Numbered from the stretch's first letter, positions 54,151 through 63,107 are shown. The stretch: 64,000 bases of DNA from Flavobacterium crocinum (GCF_003122385.1 NZ_CP029255.1:3472001-3536000); one strand, 5' to 3'. The notes: generated by a model not told the origin, from the sequence alone. Made by a program: numbers and translations.

Positions 54151-56427
54151 ATGAAGATTAGGGACATAGTTAACCGTGATATCGTTACGCTAACCAACTG
54201 CGAACATGAACCTATCCATATACCAGGGCAAATTCAGCCTCATGGTTTTTTATTGGGTATAACACAGGAGTGGAAAATAGATTTCTGTACAGAAAATATT
54301 GCCTCATATTTTGATGTTACCCATAATCAGGTTTTAGGAAAAGATTTTTCTGCAGTTTTTGGCTTAATTGCTGAACAAGAAATATTAGCGTATATCAAAG
54401 GTGATGAAGTTCAGGATGCCTTTCCCCTTGAGATAGAACTGCTTGGAAAACTTTTTCAAATTAATATTCATCTAAGCGATGGCATTTATGTTCTTGAAGC
54501 TGAATTGTTGTTTGCTGATCAGGAAAAATTGGCAGATGCTTACAAACAGACCATCCAGTTTGTGAGTCAGATGAACAAAACCAAATCGCTTAAGGATTTG
54601 TGCGCACTTGTAGCGCAGGGTACTCGTGAGATTACAGGTTACGATCGTGTAATGATTTATCGTTTTGACGAGCAATATAACGGAGAAGTATTTGCTGAAG
54701 ATTGCCGTGATGATTTAGAACCATTTTTAGGATTGCACTATCCTCATACCGATATTCCTGCTCAGGCTCGTGATTTGTATATCAAAAATCAGCTTCGATT
54801 GATTGTTGATATCAATTATGTGCCGGTTCCCATTTTTACAGTAGACGATAAGGAAGGAAAAAATCTGGATTTAAGCCTTTCGATTTTAAGAAGTACTTCG
54901 CCAATTCATGTCGAATATCTTAAAAATATTGGTGTTGGTGCAACATTGACAATATCACTCATTCATCACGGCAAATTATGGGGATTAATTGCCTGTCATC
55001 ATTACTGTGAAAAAAATATTTCGCCGGAAATCAGATTGGCAGCCAAACTACAAGGACAGTTTATTACTTCTCAAATTGATATCAGACAGTCGAATGATGA
55101 GTATATCAATGCGCAGAAAACCATTTTAGCATTAGAACAATTAACAAGTATTGATCTTCCTGTCGTTAAAGAATCTTTAGAGAGAATTATTGAGACACCG
55201 CAATTATTAGAGATTTCTAATGCTTCTGGTGTTGCAATACTATCTAGAAATAAAATTTTTAAAACTGGCATAACACCAGCTGATAAAGAGATTTTAAGTC
55301 TGATTGAAAAAATAATAAATAAGACTAAATCTGAAATTTTCTATAGTAATAAAATCAGCGACCATTTTCCAGAGTTTGCCGAAAATACTAATTTAGCTGG
55401 AATTATTTATCATTCACTTGGCAATAATGGCCACGTTTTGTGGTTCAGACCTGAAACCGTTTCGGAAATAAACTGGGGTGGAGATCCAGAAAAAAGCATT
55501 ATCAAAGACAGTAACGGACTTCATCCAAGAAATTCTTTCAACATCTGGAAACAGATCGTCAAAAATCAAAGCAGTCCTTGGAAACAGTACGAAATTAATG
55601 CTGCTTCACAGTATGCACATACTTTGCAAAGCCAGCTGATTTTAATTATGCTTAGTGAAGAAGAAGAAAAATACCGTAATCAAAGTGAATTGTTGAAGGA
55701 AACCAACTCGGAACTAGAAAATATCAATTGGATTAGTACACATGATTTGCAGGAACCGCTGCGTAAAATTCAGCTGATTACTTCTAAAATGCTTGGTGAA
55801 CTTGATGCAATTTCTAAAGAATCTATTTCTAATTCTTTACATCGTGTCTCAAAATCGGCTAATCGAATGAGCGGTTTATTGGAAGATATTCTGAAATATA
55901 CCCGCATAAAAAATACAAGAGATACATTGCATGAAGTAGATTTAAATAAAATTTTGAAATCTACGATTAAAGAAATGCACGAAAGCATCACAGAAAGTAA
56001 TGCCACAATTGAGTATGAAAATCTTCCCGAAGTTCATGCCATTGACTTTTTAATGCGACAGCTGTTTATTAATATCATTCAGAATTCATTAAAATATGCT
56101 TCACCCGACAGAAAGCCAAAGATTATTATAACGGCTTCTCAGGAGCCTGTTTTAATACACGATAGATATAAAGTATATTGCCATTGGGTTCGTTTTTCGG
56201 ATAACGGTATTGGTTTTGAACCTCAATACGCTGAATCCATCTTTAAAGTTTTTACCAGACTTCATCCGCAGGAACAATACACCGGTTCGGGTATTGGATT
56301 GGCATTATGTAAAAAAATTATGCAGGCAGTAGGTGGTGATATTTGTGCAGAAGGAAAACCAAATCAAGGAACAGATATTATCATCTATTTTCCTTGCGAT
56401 CCTGAAGATACGCTTACTACTTTGTAG
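54151..56427 (+). CDS. bphP: Bacteriophytochrome histidine kinase
   Basis: A 758-residue red/far-red photoreceptor kinase with PAS-GAF-PHY-HisKA-ATPase order. C17 (TLTNCEHEPIHIPG) is the biliverdin attachment site. The GAF domain has GYDRVMIYRF and YPHTDIPAQARDLY, where the family usually has a PxSDIP-type motif. The PHY tongue carries PRNSF (LHPRNSFNIWKQ). The phospho-acceptor is about H531 in STHDLQEPLRKI, and ATPase motifs include NIIQNSLKYAS, DNGIGFEPQYAESIF and TGSGIGLALCKKI. No response regulator follows, so its partner is encoded elsewhere. Confidence 0.93.
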   Translation: MKIRDIVNRDIVTLTNCEHEPIHIPGQIQPHGFLLGITQEWKIDFCTENIASYFDVTHNQVLGKDFSAVFGLIAEQEILAYIKGDEVQDAFPLEIELLGKLFQINIHLSDGIYVLEAELLFADQEKLADAYKQTIQFVSQMNKTKSLKDLCALVAQGTREITGYDRVMIYRFDEQYNGEVFAEDCRDDLEPFLGLHYPHTDIPAQARDLYIKNQLRLIVDINYVPVPIFTVDDKEGKNLDLSLSILRSTSPIHVEYLKNIGVGATLTISLIHHGKLWGLIACHHYCEKNISPEIRLAAKLQGQFITSQIDIRQSNDEYINAQKTILALEQLTSIDLPVVKESLERIIETPQLLEISNASGVAILSRNKIFKTGITPADKEILSLIEKIINKTKSEIFYSNKISDHFPEFAENTNLAGIIYHSLGNNGHVLWFRPETVSEINWGGDPEKSIIKDSNGLHPRNSFNIWKQIVKNQSSPWKQYEINAASQYAHTLQSQLILIMLSEEEEKYRNQSELLKETNSELENINWISTHDLQEPLRKIQLITSKMLGELDAISKESISNSLHRVSKSANRMSGLLEDILKYTRIKNTRDTLHEVDLNKILKSTIKEMHESITESNATIEYENLPEVHAIDFLMRQLFINIIQNSLKYASPDRKPKIIITASQEPVLIHDRYKVYCHWVRFSDNGIGFEPQYAESIFKVFTRLHPQEQYTGSGIGLALCKKIMQAVGGDICAEGKPNQGTDIIIYFPCDPEDTLTTL

Positions 56428-56436
56428 ATTTTTTTT

Positions 56437-56530
56437 TACGCAGATTCAGCAGATTTAAGCAGATATGTTCGATTTTTATTTTTATTGAATCTACTAAATC
56501 CGCTTAAATCTGCTAGAATCTGCGTGAAAT
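56437..56530. repeat. Family B palindromic intergenic repeat
   Basis: ACGCAGATTCAGCAGATTTA faces TAAATCTGCTAGAATCTGCG in inverted orientation and fills the gap between the convergent phytochrome and EamA genes. It may act as a bidirectional terminator. Confidence 0.75.
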
Positions 56531-56535
56531 ATATT

Positions 56536-57423
56536 TCAACTCCTTTTAGTCAAAATCCTAAGTTTAGGACTTTTAAAATTGACTTCAGAAATAATTGTTC
56601 CTGCAAAAATAAGGCTTCCGCCCAAAAGCAAACGCCACGAAAGATCTTCTCCCAGTATAAAAAAAGCACCGATTGCTCCAAAAACAGGTTCAAATAAATA
56701 AATCACTGCAACACGTTCTGCAGATAAATAACGCTGTGAAATATTAGAAACAGTATACATATAAGCTGTAGAAAACAAAGCGCAGTAAATAACGCCCATC
56801 CAAAACGTGTCATTTTGCGGCAGCCAAACTGCTTTTGAATCTGTAAGTGCAATACAAAAAGTAAATAAAGCACAAAACGCAAACATAGGAACAATAGAAT
56901 ATAAAAGGTTTTTTGTAGCTGAATGTTTTTCAACAGCAATCAAATAAACCGCAAAACCAAACGATCCTGCAATAGTAAACAAATCACCAACGTTTACAGT
57001 AAATTTATCTTGTATGGCGATAACAAATAAACCCGTTAAAGCGGTAAAAGCGGCAATCCAGATTTTTAGAGAAGCATTGGTCTTATAAATTCCCAATTTC
57101 ATTAACGGAATAATAATAACGGTCAATCCTGCAATAAAAGAACACTGTGAAGCATCAGTATATTTAAGTCCGATTGTTTGTAAATGAATACCTAAAAACA
57201 TCGGGACAGCTAAAATAAATCCAGTCTTAACAGCTTGTAGATTGGTGTCCTTAACGTATTTCCAAAAAATAATAGAAAGTACAATTACAGCCAGTAAGAA
57301 ACGGTAGAATAGGAAAGTGGCAGGAGAATAATTTCCAATCGCCAGTTTAGTAACTGAATAGGAAATACCCCAAAAGGCTGTTCCTATGATTAATAAGATT
57401 AGTAAAAGCTGTTTTTGTTTCAT
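56536..57423 (-). CDS. EamA/DMT family transporter
   Basis: A 295-residue protein with ten transmembrane helices in two EamA repeats. The first repeat shows FWGISYSVTKLAIGNYSPATFLFYRF and LKYTDASQCSFIAGLTVIIIPL. The second shows YTVSNISQRYLSAERVAVIYLFEPVFGAIGAFFILGE, the typical closing pattern. DMT exporters move amino acids, metabolites or drugs, and the substrate is not predictable from sequence. The gene stands alone between two palindromic repeats. Confidence 0.88.
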   Translation of the reverse strand: MKQKQLLLILLIIGTAFWGISYSVTKLAIGNYSPATFLFYRFLLAVIVLSIIFWKYVKDTNLQAVKTGFILAVPMFLGIHLQTIGLKYTDASQCSFIAGLTVIIIPLMKLGIYKTNASLKIWIAAFTALTGLFVIAIQDKFTVNVGDLFTIAGSFGFAVYLIAVEKHSATKNLLYSIVPMFAFCALFTFCIALTDSKAVWLPQNDTFWMGVIYCALFSTAYMYTVSNISQRYLSAERVAVIYLFEPVFGAIGAFFILGEDLSWRLLLGGSLIFAGTIISEVNFKSPKLRILTKRS

Positions 57424-57466
57424 TTGGATTTATGTGGCTTTTTGTTATTATTTTTAAAATTTTCCT

Positions 57467-57580
57467 CAATCTTGTCATTCTGACGAAGGAAGAATCTTCA
57501 CAAGAAACTCCGCAATCAGGATCGACAATCTTTGTAGAGCCACTTACGGAGATTCTTCCTTCGTCAGAATGACAAGATTG
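57467..57580. repeat. Family C inverted repeat
   Basis: CAATCTTGTCATTCTGACGA (from 57467) and its complement ending at 57580 flank a central 50-60 bp, with arms of about 30 bp. A related copy lies at 59904-60041. It sits upstream of the EamA gene in the 57424-57698 gap. Confidence 0.8.
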
Positions 57581-57614
57581 TGGGGACTGTGTGTAAAAAA
57601 ATGATTTCAATAGT

Positions 57615-57641
57615 TTTGTCAAAGTTTCAAACTTTGACAAA
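57615..57641. repeat. 27-bp perfect palindrome
   Basis: TTTGTCAAAGTTT-C-AAACTTTGACAAA is perfectly self-complementary around one base. It may be another dispersed element or a terminator for the GNAT gene at 57699. Confidence 0.7.
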
Positions 57642-57698
57642 GTTCTGCGGATAGTTTGTCATTCCTGTAAACTACACGCTTAAATTTAGTTGCATAGT

Positions 57699-58217
57699 TT
57701 ATAAAACCTTTTTCATCAATAAATCAGTTTGTTCATCGTCGCCCAGACGGAAGATGTGTGTATCAAATTGAATGAAACCATTTTTAGTGTAAAAGCTCAC
57801 CGCTCTAAAATTCTTTTCCCAAACCCCTAGCCAGATGTAAGTTGGTTTCAGTTCTTTTGCTGTTTCTAATGCTTGTGCATAAAGTGCCTGTGCCACCTTT
57901 TTACCATGAAATTCTTTCGCAACATAAATACGTTCAATTTCAAGCGCATCATCAGCTTGTTTCTCAGTTTGCGCGTTGCTGGTATTTAGTTTTAAATAAC
58001 CAATCACTTTATTTTCTAAAACAGCTAAATAGAAATATGAATTTGGATTATTCAGTTCTGCTGTTAGTTTTTCATCAGCGAAACTTTCTTCCAGGTATTT
58101 AATCATATTTTCTTCGCTGTTCACTTCTGCGAATGTTTCTGAAAAAGTTTGTCTTCCAATTACTTGAAGTTCATTTAAATCTTTTACAGTAGCTTTTTTT
58201 ATTTCTAATGAATTCAT
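57699..58217 (-). CDS. GNAT family N-acetyltransferase
   Basis: A 172-residue acetyltransferase. The N-terminal half has IGRQTFSETFAEVNSEENM, motif A is ALEIERIYVAKEFHGKKVAQALYAQALETA and motif B is YIWLGVWEKNFRAVSFYTKNGF. The pattern matches spermidine/amino-acid type GNATs common in Bacteroidota, but the acceptor is not clear. It is upstream of, and divergent from, a LysR gene 256 bp away. Confidence 0.87.
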   Translation of the reverse strand: MNSLEIKKATVKDLNELQVIGRQTFSETFAEVNSEENMIKYLEESFADEKLTAELNNPNSYFYLAVLENKVIGYLKLNTSNAQTEKQADDALEIERIYVAKEFHGKKVAQALYAQALETAKELKPTYIWLGVWEKNFRAVSFYTKNGFIQFDTHIFRLGDDEQTDLLMKKVL

Positions 58218-58274
58218 TTTTTATTCTTTAATGAATGAGAACTTATTTTTCTCTGCTATGTTATGCGCAATTAA

Positions 58275-58418
58275 TTTTAAACACATAGAAACATAGATTT
58301 TACTGACGTTAAAAGGCGTTTCACTTGTTTTAAATTCACATAGTTTAGCTATGTGTGGCAACTTGTTTCTTTTGATTTCTTTTTAGACACAAAAAAACTA
58401 TGTTTTTATGTGCTTAAT
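58275..58418. repeat. Family A palindromic repeat, full copy between divergent genes
   Basis: Left arm TTTTAAACACATAGAAACAT, core AAAAGGCGTTTCACTTG, inner CACATAG and TATGTG and right arm ACTATGTTTTTATGTGCTTA are all present. It lies between divergent genes, unlike the other copies, and might affect both promoters. Confidence 0.78.
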
Positions 58419-58473
58419 TTTTTTGATGCTTTTAATAGGTTTTTGTCTTCTAATAAATGCGTAAATTGCATCA

Positions 58474-59337
58474 ATGGATTTACAGCAAATTAAATATTTT
58501 TTAGCCTTATCTCGTGAACTTCATTTTTGGAACACTGCCGGAAAAATGAATATCACACAGTCAGCCTTGAGCCGTCAGATTCAGTCTTTGGAGAATCAGC
58601 TTGGTATTCAGTTGTTTGAACGAAACAAACGTAATGTCAAACTCACAGCTGCCGGCCAGTTTCTAAAAGAAAAATGGGAAGTAGAACTCAACAAACTGGA
58701 GTTCATTCATCAATCGGCGCGACAGATTCAGTTGGGCGAGAGCGGTACGATTACCATTGCACATCCAGATTCTATATCTGCTTCGCTTATGCCTGATATT
58801 TTATCCCGTATTTCTGATGCTTTTCCTAAACTGAAAATCAAACTGGTTCAGGTATTGTATGAAAATCAGCAGGAATATCTTCGCAATTATAAAATTGATT
58901 TAGCGATTACCAGAGATATTAATACTGCAAAAGATATTCATTCTGAAAAAATCCATACCGATCATCTGGCTATTGTTGTACCCGAAAATCATCCGTATCG
59001 TACACCTGAAGATCTGACAAAAGAAACTCTTGCTTCGCAGAAATTCATATTGCCAACAAACGATGAAGGCAGCAGTTACAGCGATTTGATTCAGCGGTTA
59101 TTCAATTCTTTTGAAGACGCTCCAGAGGTTTATCTTCACTCTGAATTTGGATCAGCTATTATTGCTTTGGTTCGAAAAGGCCTCGGAATTGCTATTCTTC
59201 CAGATTCTTACGTTTACCATGAAATTTTAGGAATCCGATTTATCAAATTACCATTAGAAACCGATTTGTATATTAATTGGAGAATAGAAGACCATAATCC
59301 TGTATTAGCCAATGTTTTAAAACTGATTATTCCATAA
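58474..59337 (+). CDS. LysR family transcriptional regulator
   Basis: A 287-residue regulator with an N-terminal winged helix (QIKYFLALSRELHFWNTAGKMNITQSALSRQIQSLENQLGIQLFERNKR) and a C-terminal periplasmic-binding-like effector domain (TITIAHPDSISASLMPDILSRI, GLGIAILPDSYV). It is slightly shorter than the usual 300 residues but complete. It is divergent from a GNAT gene and convergent with another. LysR proteins usually control a divergent neighbour, so the GNAT at 57699 is the candidate target. Confidence 0.9.
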   Translation: MDLQQIKYFLALSRELHFWNTAGKMNITQSALSRQIQSLENQLGIQLFERNKRNVKLTAAGQFLKEKWEVELNKLEFIHQSARQIQLGESGTITIAHPDSISASLMPDILSRISDAFPKLKIKLVQVLYENQQEYLRNYKIDLAITRDINTAKDIHSEKIHTDHLAIVVPENHPYRTPEDLTKETLASQKFILPTNDEGSSYSDLIQRLFNSFEDAPEVYLHSEFGSAIIALVRKGLGIAILPDSYVYHEILGIRFIKLPLETDLYINWRIEDHNPVLANVLKLIIP

Positions 59338-59340
59338 TCT

Positions 59341-59787
59341 CTAAGCTCTCAACATAGAGATATGCGGTATTCCATCTTCATCATACACTTCTCCTTGTTC
59401 TGCAAATCCCAATGACTGATAGAATTTGGATAAATGATACTGTGCACTAATCCGAATCGGTCCTTTTCCAAATTTTTCTTCACAGCCGGCAATCGAAGCT
59501 TCCATTAATTTTACTCCTAAACCTAATCCACGATGCGTTTGGGCAATTACAACTCTTCCTATCGAAATTTCTTCATAAGATATGCCTTTAGGGAGCAAGC
59601 GGGTAACGCCTGCCAATTCATTATCAACATAATATAGTAAATGAAAACCTTTCTGGTCTTTGTTATCTAAATCCTGATAAGGACAGTTTTGTTCTACCAC
59701 AAAAACTTCGCTTCTTAAACGAAGCATAGCATACATTTCGTGATTGGTTAATTCGTCAAATGATTTAATGGAATGGCTGAATGTCAT
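59341..59787 (-). CDS. ElaA-like GNAT family N-acetyltransferase
   Basis: A 148-residue protein of the ElaA type. The family block LTNHEMYAMLRLRSEVFVVEQNCPYQDLDNKD is followed by LLPKGISYEEISIGRVVIAQTHRGLGLGVKLMEASI (acetyl-CoA motif A) and AQYHLSKFYQSLGF. ElaA proteins are uncharacterised acetyltransferases present in many bacteria. Its stop lies 3 bp from that of the convergent LysR gene. Confidence 0.88.
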   Translation of the reverse strand: MTFSHSIKSFDELTNHEMYAMLRLRSEVFVVEQNCPYQDLDNKDQKGFHLLYYVDNELAGVTRLLPKGISYEEISIGRVVIAQTHRGLGLGVKLMEASIAGCEEKFGKGPIRISAQYHLSKFYQSLGFAEQGEVYDEDGIPHISMLRA

Positions 59788-59903
59788 GTTTTAATTAATC
59801 TTTATTTGATGACAAAGATAGAAGAGAGAATAATGTGATAAAATGCTATTTTTTTATCATGTGATGCTTAAAGTGCATTAAAAGGTTGGCGGGTTTTCCG
59901 TGC

Positions 59904-60041
59904 AGTTTGTCATTCTGAGGAACGAAGAATCACACTAGAAACTCCGCAAAGAAAATCGCCAATCTTTGTCGAATCCCGAGTCTGATTTGCTTCACCTATT
60001 CGCTATCGCTCGGGTCTCGTTCCTCGGAATGACAAACTGTG
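59904..60041. repeat. Family C inverted repeat
   Basis: CAGTTTGTCATTCTGAGGAA at one end and TTCCTCGGAATGACAAACTG at the other are inverted with one mismatch. The centre includes AATCTTTGTCGA, also found in the copy at 57467-57580. With the family A copy it fills the 59788-60169 gap, where no gene is seen. Confidence 0.8.
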
Positions 60042-60081
60042 TGGCGATTATAAGTTAAACATACAGAAACAGAAAAAAAAA

Positions 60082-60165
60082 TAGGTGTGAAAACTTGTTT
60101 TCTTGGCCTTCTTTTTTAAGTTTCTTCTATTAAAAAAAGTCTATGTTTCTATGTGTTTAAAAGAA
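60082..60165. repeat. Family A repeat, partial copy
   Basis: The right arm GTCTATGTTTCTATGTGTTT lies at 60139-60158, with a degraded remainder upstream. It ends 4 bp before the SMR gene stop. Confidence 0.65.
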
Positions 60166-60169
60166 AAAA

Positions 60170-60496
60170 TCAATGAGAAACCGCCTTTAATCCCACAATA
60201 GAACCAACCAAAGTAGCTAAGAAGAACAATCTCCAGAAAGCAGCAGGTTCTTTAAAGATAAAAATGCCAACTAAGACTGTTCCAACAGCTCCAATTCCTG
60301 TCCAGACTGCATAAGCCGTTCCTAGTGGCAATGTTTCAGTCGCTTTCATTAATAAAAGCATACTAACAGTTAGCGATATGAAGAAACCAATATACCAATA
60401 GTACATTTCGGTTCCTGTAGTTGTTTTTGCTTTTCCAAGACATGATGCGAAGGCTACTTCAAAAAGCCCTGCAATGATTAGAATAATCCAGTTCAT
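60170..60496 (-). CDS. SMR family small multidrug or guanidinium exporter
   Basis: A 108-residue protein with four transmembrane helices. E13 (LIIAGLFEVAFASCLGKA) is the essential proton- and substrate-coupling residue. LPLGTAYAVWTGIGAVGTVLVGIFIFKEP is the family signature of helices 3 and 4. The FEVAFA region is closer to SugE/Gdx members than to EmrE, which would make guanidinium or small quaternary amines the substrates, but this assignment is weak. A Crp/Fnr gene lies upstream in the same direction. Confidence 0.88.
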   Translation of the reverse strand: MNWIILIIAGLFEVAFASCLGKAKTTTGTEMYYWYIGFFISLTVSMLLLMKATETLPLGTAYAVWTGIGAVGTVLVGIFIFKEPAAFWRLFFLATLVGSIVGLKAVSH

Positions 60497-60571
60497 AGAG
60501 TTAAATTTTATCGTGCAAAGTTCCTCTTTGAAACGCAGAAAAAATTTAACAAATGATAAAAAATGAGATTA

Positions 60572-60706
60572 TTTTAATCTGCTTTGGTCAACAGATAAAT
60601 CTACTTTAATCTGCTTGAATCTGTGCAAATCTGCGTGAAAAAAAAATTAACTCAAAAATGTTTCACGCAGATTTTAAAAGATTTAAGCAGATTTGTTCAG
60701 ATTGTA
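60572..60706. repeat. Family B palindromic repeat, full copy
   Basis: AATCTGCTTGAATCTGTGCA runs into AAATCTGCGTGAAA, which faces TTTCACGCAGATTT followed by TTTAAGCAGATTTGTTCAGA. It lies between the Crp/Fnr stop and the SMR start. Confidence 0.8.
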
Positions 60707-60750
60707 ATATAGTCTAAAAGGGGGGAATTAAAAGAAGGTTCTCAAAAAGG

Positions 60751-61311
60751 TTATTTCAATTCTGCACGAATTCTGCTGAGGCTGACTTGAGTAATACCAA
60801 GATAAGAGGCAATATGTCCTAACTGAACTCTTTGAAGCAGTTCAGGATGATCTTTCATCAATTCCAGGTAACGTTCGGAAGCATTTTTGAATTGTTTCGA
60901 AATCAGTCGCTCTTCTGTTTTAATTAATTCTTTTTCGGCAAATTTTCTGCCCCAGTTGGCAATATGAACGTCTTGTTCGAATAGTTTTCGAAGATTCTCT
61001 GTTTTTAATTCATACAATTCGCAGTCTTCCAAAAGTTCTATGCTTTCATATCCTGGCTGTTCCTCCACATAACTTTTCATCGAAAGTACTGTTTCACCTT
61101 CTTTTCCAAACCAAAATGTAACTTCGTTATCACGATCTACAAATGCTCTTACTAATCCTTTTTTTATGAGATAAATATTCGATTCTACTTTATTGGCTTT
61201 TAGTAAAATATGTCCTTTCGGGAAAGCAATTTCTATGACATTGTTTTGCAGCGCAAGTCGGGATTGTTCTGGCAGTTTATAGATGTTGTCAAGAATAGTG
61301 GAAATATCCAT
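60751..61311 (-). CDS. Crp/Fnr family transcriptional regulator
   Basis: A 186-residue regulator with a cyclic-nucleotide-binding-like barrel (EIAFPKGHILLKANKVESNIYLIKKGLVRAF, FWFGKEGETVLSMKSY) and a C-terminal HTH (LLQRVQLGHIASYLGITQVSLSRIRAELK). The ATG at 61311 is chosen. A TTG at 61377 is in frame but coincides with the T-run of the upstream terminator. The SMR exporter gene follows in the same direction and may be a target. Confidence 0.85.
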   Translation of the reverse strand: MDISTILDNIYKLPEQSRLALQNNVIEIAFPKGHILLKANKVESNIYLIKKGLVRAFVDRDNEVTFWFGKEGETVLSMKSYVEEQPGYESIELLEDCELYELKTENLRKLFEQDVHIANWGRKFAEKELIKTEERLISKQFKNASERYLELMKDHPELLQRVQLGHIASYLGITQVSLSRIRAELK

Positions 61312-61375
61312 CTGAGCTATTTTAGGAATTTGGAATAAAGGTAAGTGTTGTAATGCGGAACAGAAAATTTCATTC

Positions 61376-61410
61376 AAAAAAAAATCCCATCCGTTGGGGG
61401 CGGATGGGAT
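61376..61410 (-). terminator. Terminator of the RND efflux operon
   Basis: ATCCCATCCG (61384-61393) pairs perfectly with CGGATGGGAT (61401-61410). Reading on the minus strand, eight T follow. It lies 65 bp after the TolC-like gene stop. Confidence 0.85.
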
Positions 61411-61474
61411 ATAAAATTGTCAGCAGAAAGAGTTGAATTAAAAAGATGCAAACAATTTTTGACCAATATATAAA

Positions 61475-62953
61475 CTAATTAATTCCGCCTCCTAAAGCTT
61501 TGTAAAGCAACACCTGAGAGTTTGCATTTTTCAGCTGAATATCTACAAAATCAAGTTCTGCCTGCAGTTTGTTTTTCTGTGCATTAATGATTTCAAGATA
61601 ATTGGCATAACCACTTAAATACAAATCGTTCGAAACATTTACTGCAATTTCTAAATGATCAATTTCGTTGGTTTTATATTTCAAAACCTCTTCAAATGCT
61701 TCATTTCTATGCAGTAAAGCGCTCAATTCGTTATAAGCTGTCGTCACCGCATTTTGATATTGAAGAAAAGAAATCTCTTGTTTTCTGTTCGAAACGTAAT
61801 ATTCTTGTTTGATTTGTCCTTTATTAAAAACGGGAGCCGTTAATCCGCCCAGAATTTGCCAGGCAAAAGATCCTGCATCAAAAATAGTATTGAAAGAAAA
61901 TGAGTTGAAACCTGCATAACCGCCCAAATTTACAGTAGGAAAGAAAGCTGCTCTTGCAGATTTTGCATCGGCATTGCTGGCTAATAATTCGAAATATGCT
62001 TCAGAAACATCCGGTCTTTTGTGAATAATTGAATCCACGCTTATTTTCTGATTTAAAACATCCAAATGTCCGGCTAAGAAATCACTGCTTCTGTCGATTT
62101 TACCGCCATATTGTCCCAAAAGTGTCAATAAAGCTTTTTCCGTTTGATCAATGCTTAATTTTAGTTCCGAAGCTTCGGCATGAATATTATTATTCTGTGC
62201 ATTAAACTGTTGTACAGCCAATTCTGTAGCCTTTCCGACAGATCTTTGAGCAGAAACAATGTCTAATGCTCTTTCCTGAGTTTTTAGATTGTCTTCATAA
62301 ATTGCTGCTTGTTTGTCTAAAGCGATTAATTTAAAATACAAATCGGCAATATCACTTAAAAGTCTGGTCTGTAAAAGTCTCATTCCTTGTTGTGAAGCAA
62401 AGAAACGTTGCTGCGCGGCTTTTTTACGATTGCTAAGTTTTCCCCAGATATCAGCTTCCCAAGACACTTTTCCGCCTAAGAATAGGTTAGGAGTGACGTC
62501 TTCATTGATTCTTTGTTTTTCGGTAATATTCTGCGAAAAGTTGGTATCGTAATTTCCAACACCGTCCATCGTATATTTTCCGTAATGCGTTCCCGAAACG
62601 TCAGCTGCAAGATCTAAAGAGGGAAGAAGAGCCATTTTCGCTACTTTTAAATGTGAATTGGCGATTAGAATTCTTTCCTGCATAATTAAATAATCAGGAT
62701 TTTGAGCTACGGCTTTTTTTAATAACTGATCCAGTTTTGGGTCCTTAAAATAGGTTTCCGCTTTCAGCGGAATAAAAGGTTTTGAAGTATCAGAAGTTCG
62801 TTTAGCATCAAATTGCTCCGGTAGTTTTGCAGCAGTCAGCTTATCACTGACTTTAGGTGCAGAACATGCCGTTAAAAGAAGCGTTCCTGTTAGAACCAAA
62901 GCACTAATCTTATTCTGATTTAAAATTTTATATGGATTTAATATCTCTTTCAT
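61475..62953 (-). CDS. TolC-like outer-membrane efflux lipoprotein (NodT/OprM family)
   Basis: A 492-residue lipoprotein with lipobox LTAC near residue 30. Two repeats of long helices with short strands follow in the OEP family pattern: LKKAVAQNPDYLIMQERILIANSHL, WEADIWGKLSNRKKAAQQRFFASQQGM, KRPDVSEAYFELLASNADAKSARAAFFPTVNLG. It forms the outer-membrane channel of a tripartite pump. The RND permease gene ends 155 bp upstream and is probably in the same operon, with a family A repeat between them. Confidence 0.93.
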   Translation of the reverse strand: MKEILNPYKILNQNKISALVLTGTLLLTACSAPKVSDKLTAAKLPEQFDAKRTSDTSKPFIPLKAETYFKDPKLDQLLKKAVAQNPDYLIMQERILIANSHLKVAKMALLPSLDLAADVSGTHYGKYTMDGVGNYDTNFSQNITEKQRINEDVTPNLFLGGKVSWEADIWGKLSNRKKAAQQRFFASQQGMRLLQTRLLSDIADLYFKLIALDKQAAIYEDNLKTQERALDIVSAQRSVGKATELAVQQFNAQNNNIHAEASELKLSIDQTEKALLTLLGQYGGKIDRSSDFLAGHLDVLNQKISVDSIIHKRPDVSEAYFELLASNADAKSARAAFFPTVNLGGYAGFNSFSFNTIFDAGSFAWQILGGLTAPVFNKGQIKQEYYVSNRKQEISFLQYQNAVTTAYNELSALLHRNEAFEEVLKYKTNEIDHLEIAVNVSNDLYLSGYANYLEIINAQKNKLQAELDFVDIQLKNANSQVLLYKALGGGIN

Positions 62954-62993
62954 TGTTTAAATTTATTTATCAATCCTTGATGTGAAATTTTTA

Positions 62994-63100
62994 TGAAACA
63001 CATAGAAACATAGATTTTTCTTTCTGGAAAAGGGAGTAGAAAGAAACTAGTTTCTAATACATAGTCCCGATAGCTATCATGATTCTATGTGTTTAAAAAA
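62994..63100. repeat. Family A palindromic repeat within the efflux operon
   Basis: AAACACATAGAAACATAGAT at one end and GATTCTATGTGTTTAAAAAA at the other are inverted. The centre (TTTCTTTCTGGAAAAGGGAG) lacks the usual GGCGTTTCAC core. It lies between the permease stop and the TolC-like start. Confidence 0.72.
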
Positions 63101-63107
63101 TTACGCA

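Noticed and set aside
61312..61377. TTG start for the second Crp/Fnr gene
   Set aside because: It lies at the T-run of the efflux-operon terminator. The ATG at 61311 fits the family better.
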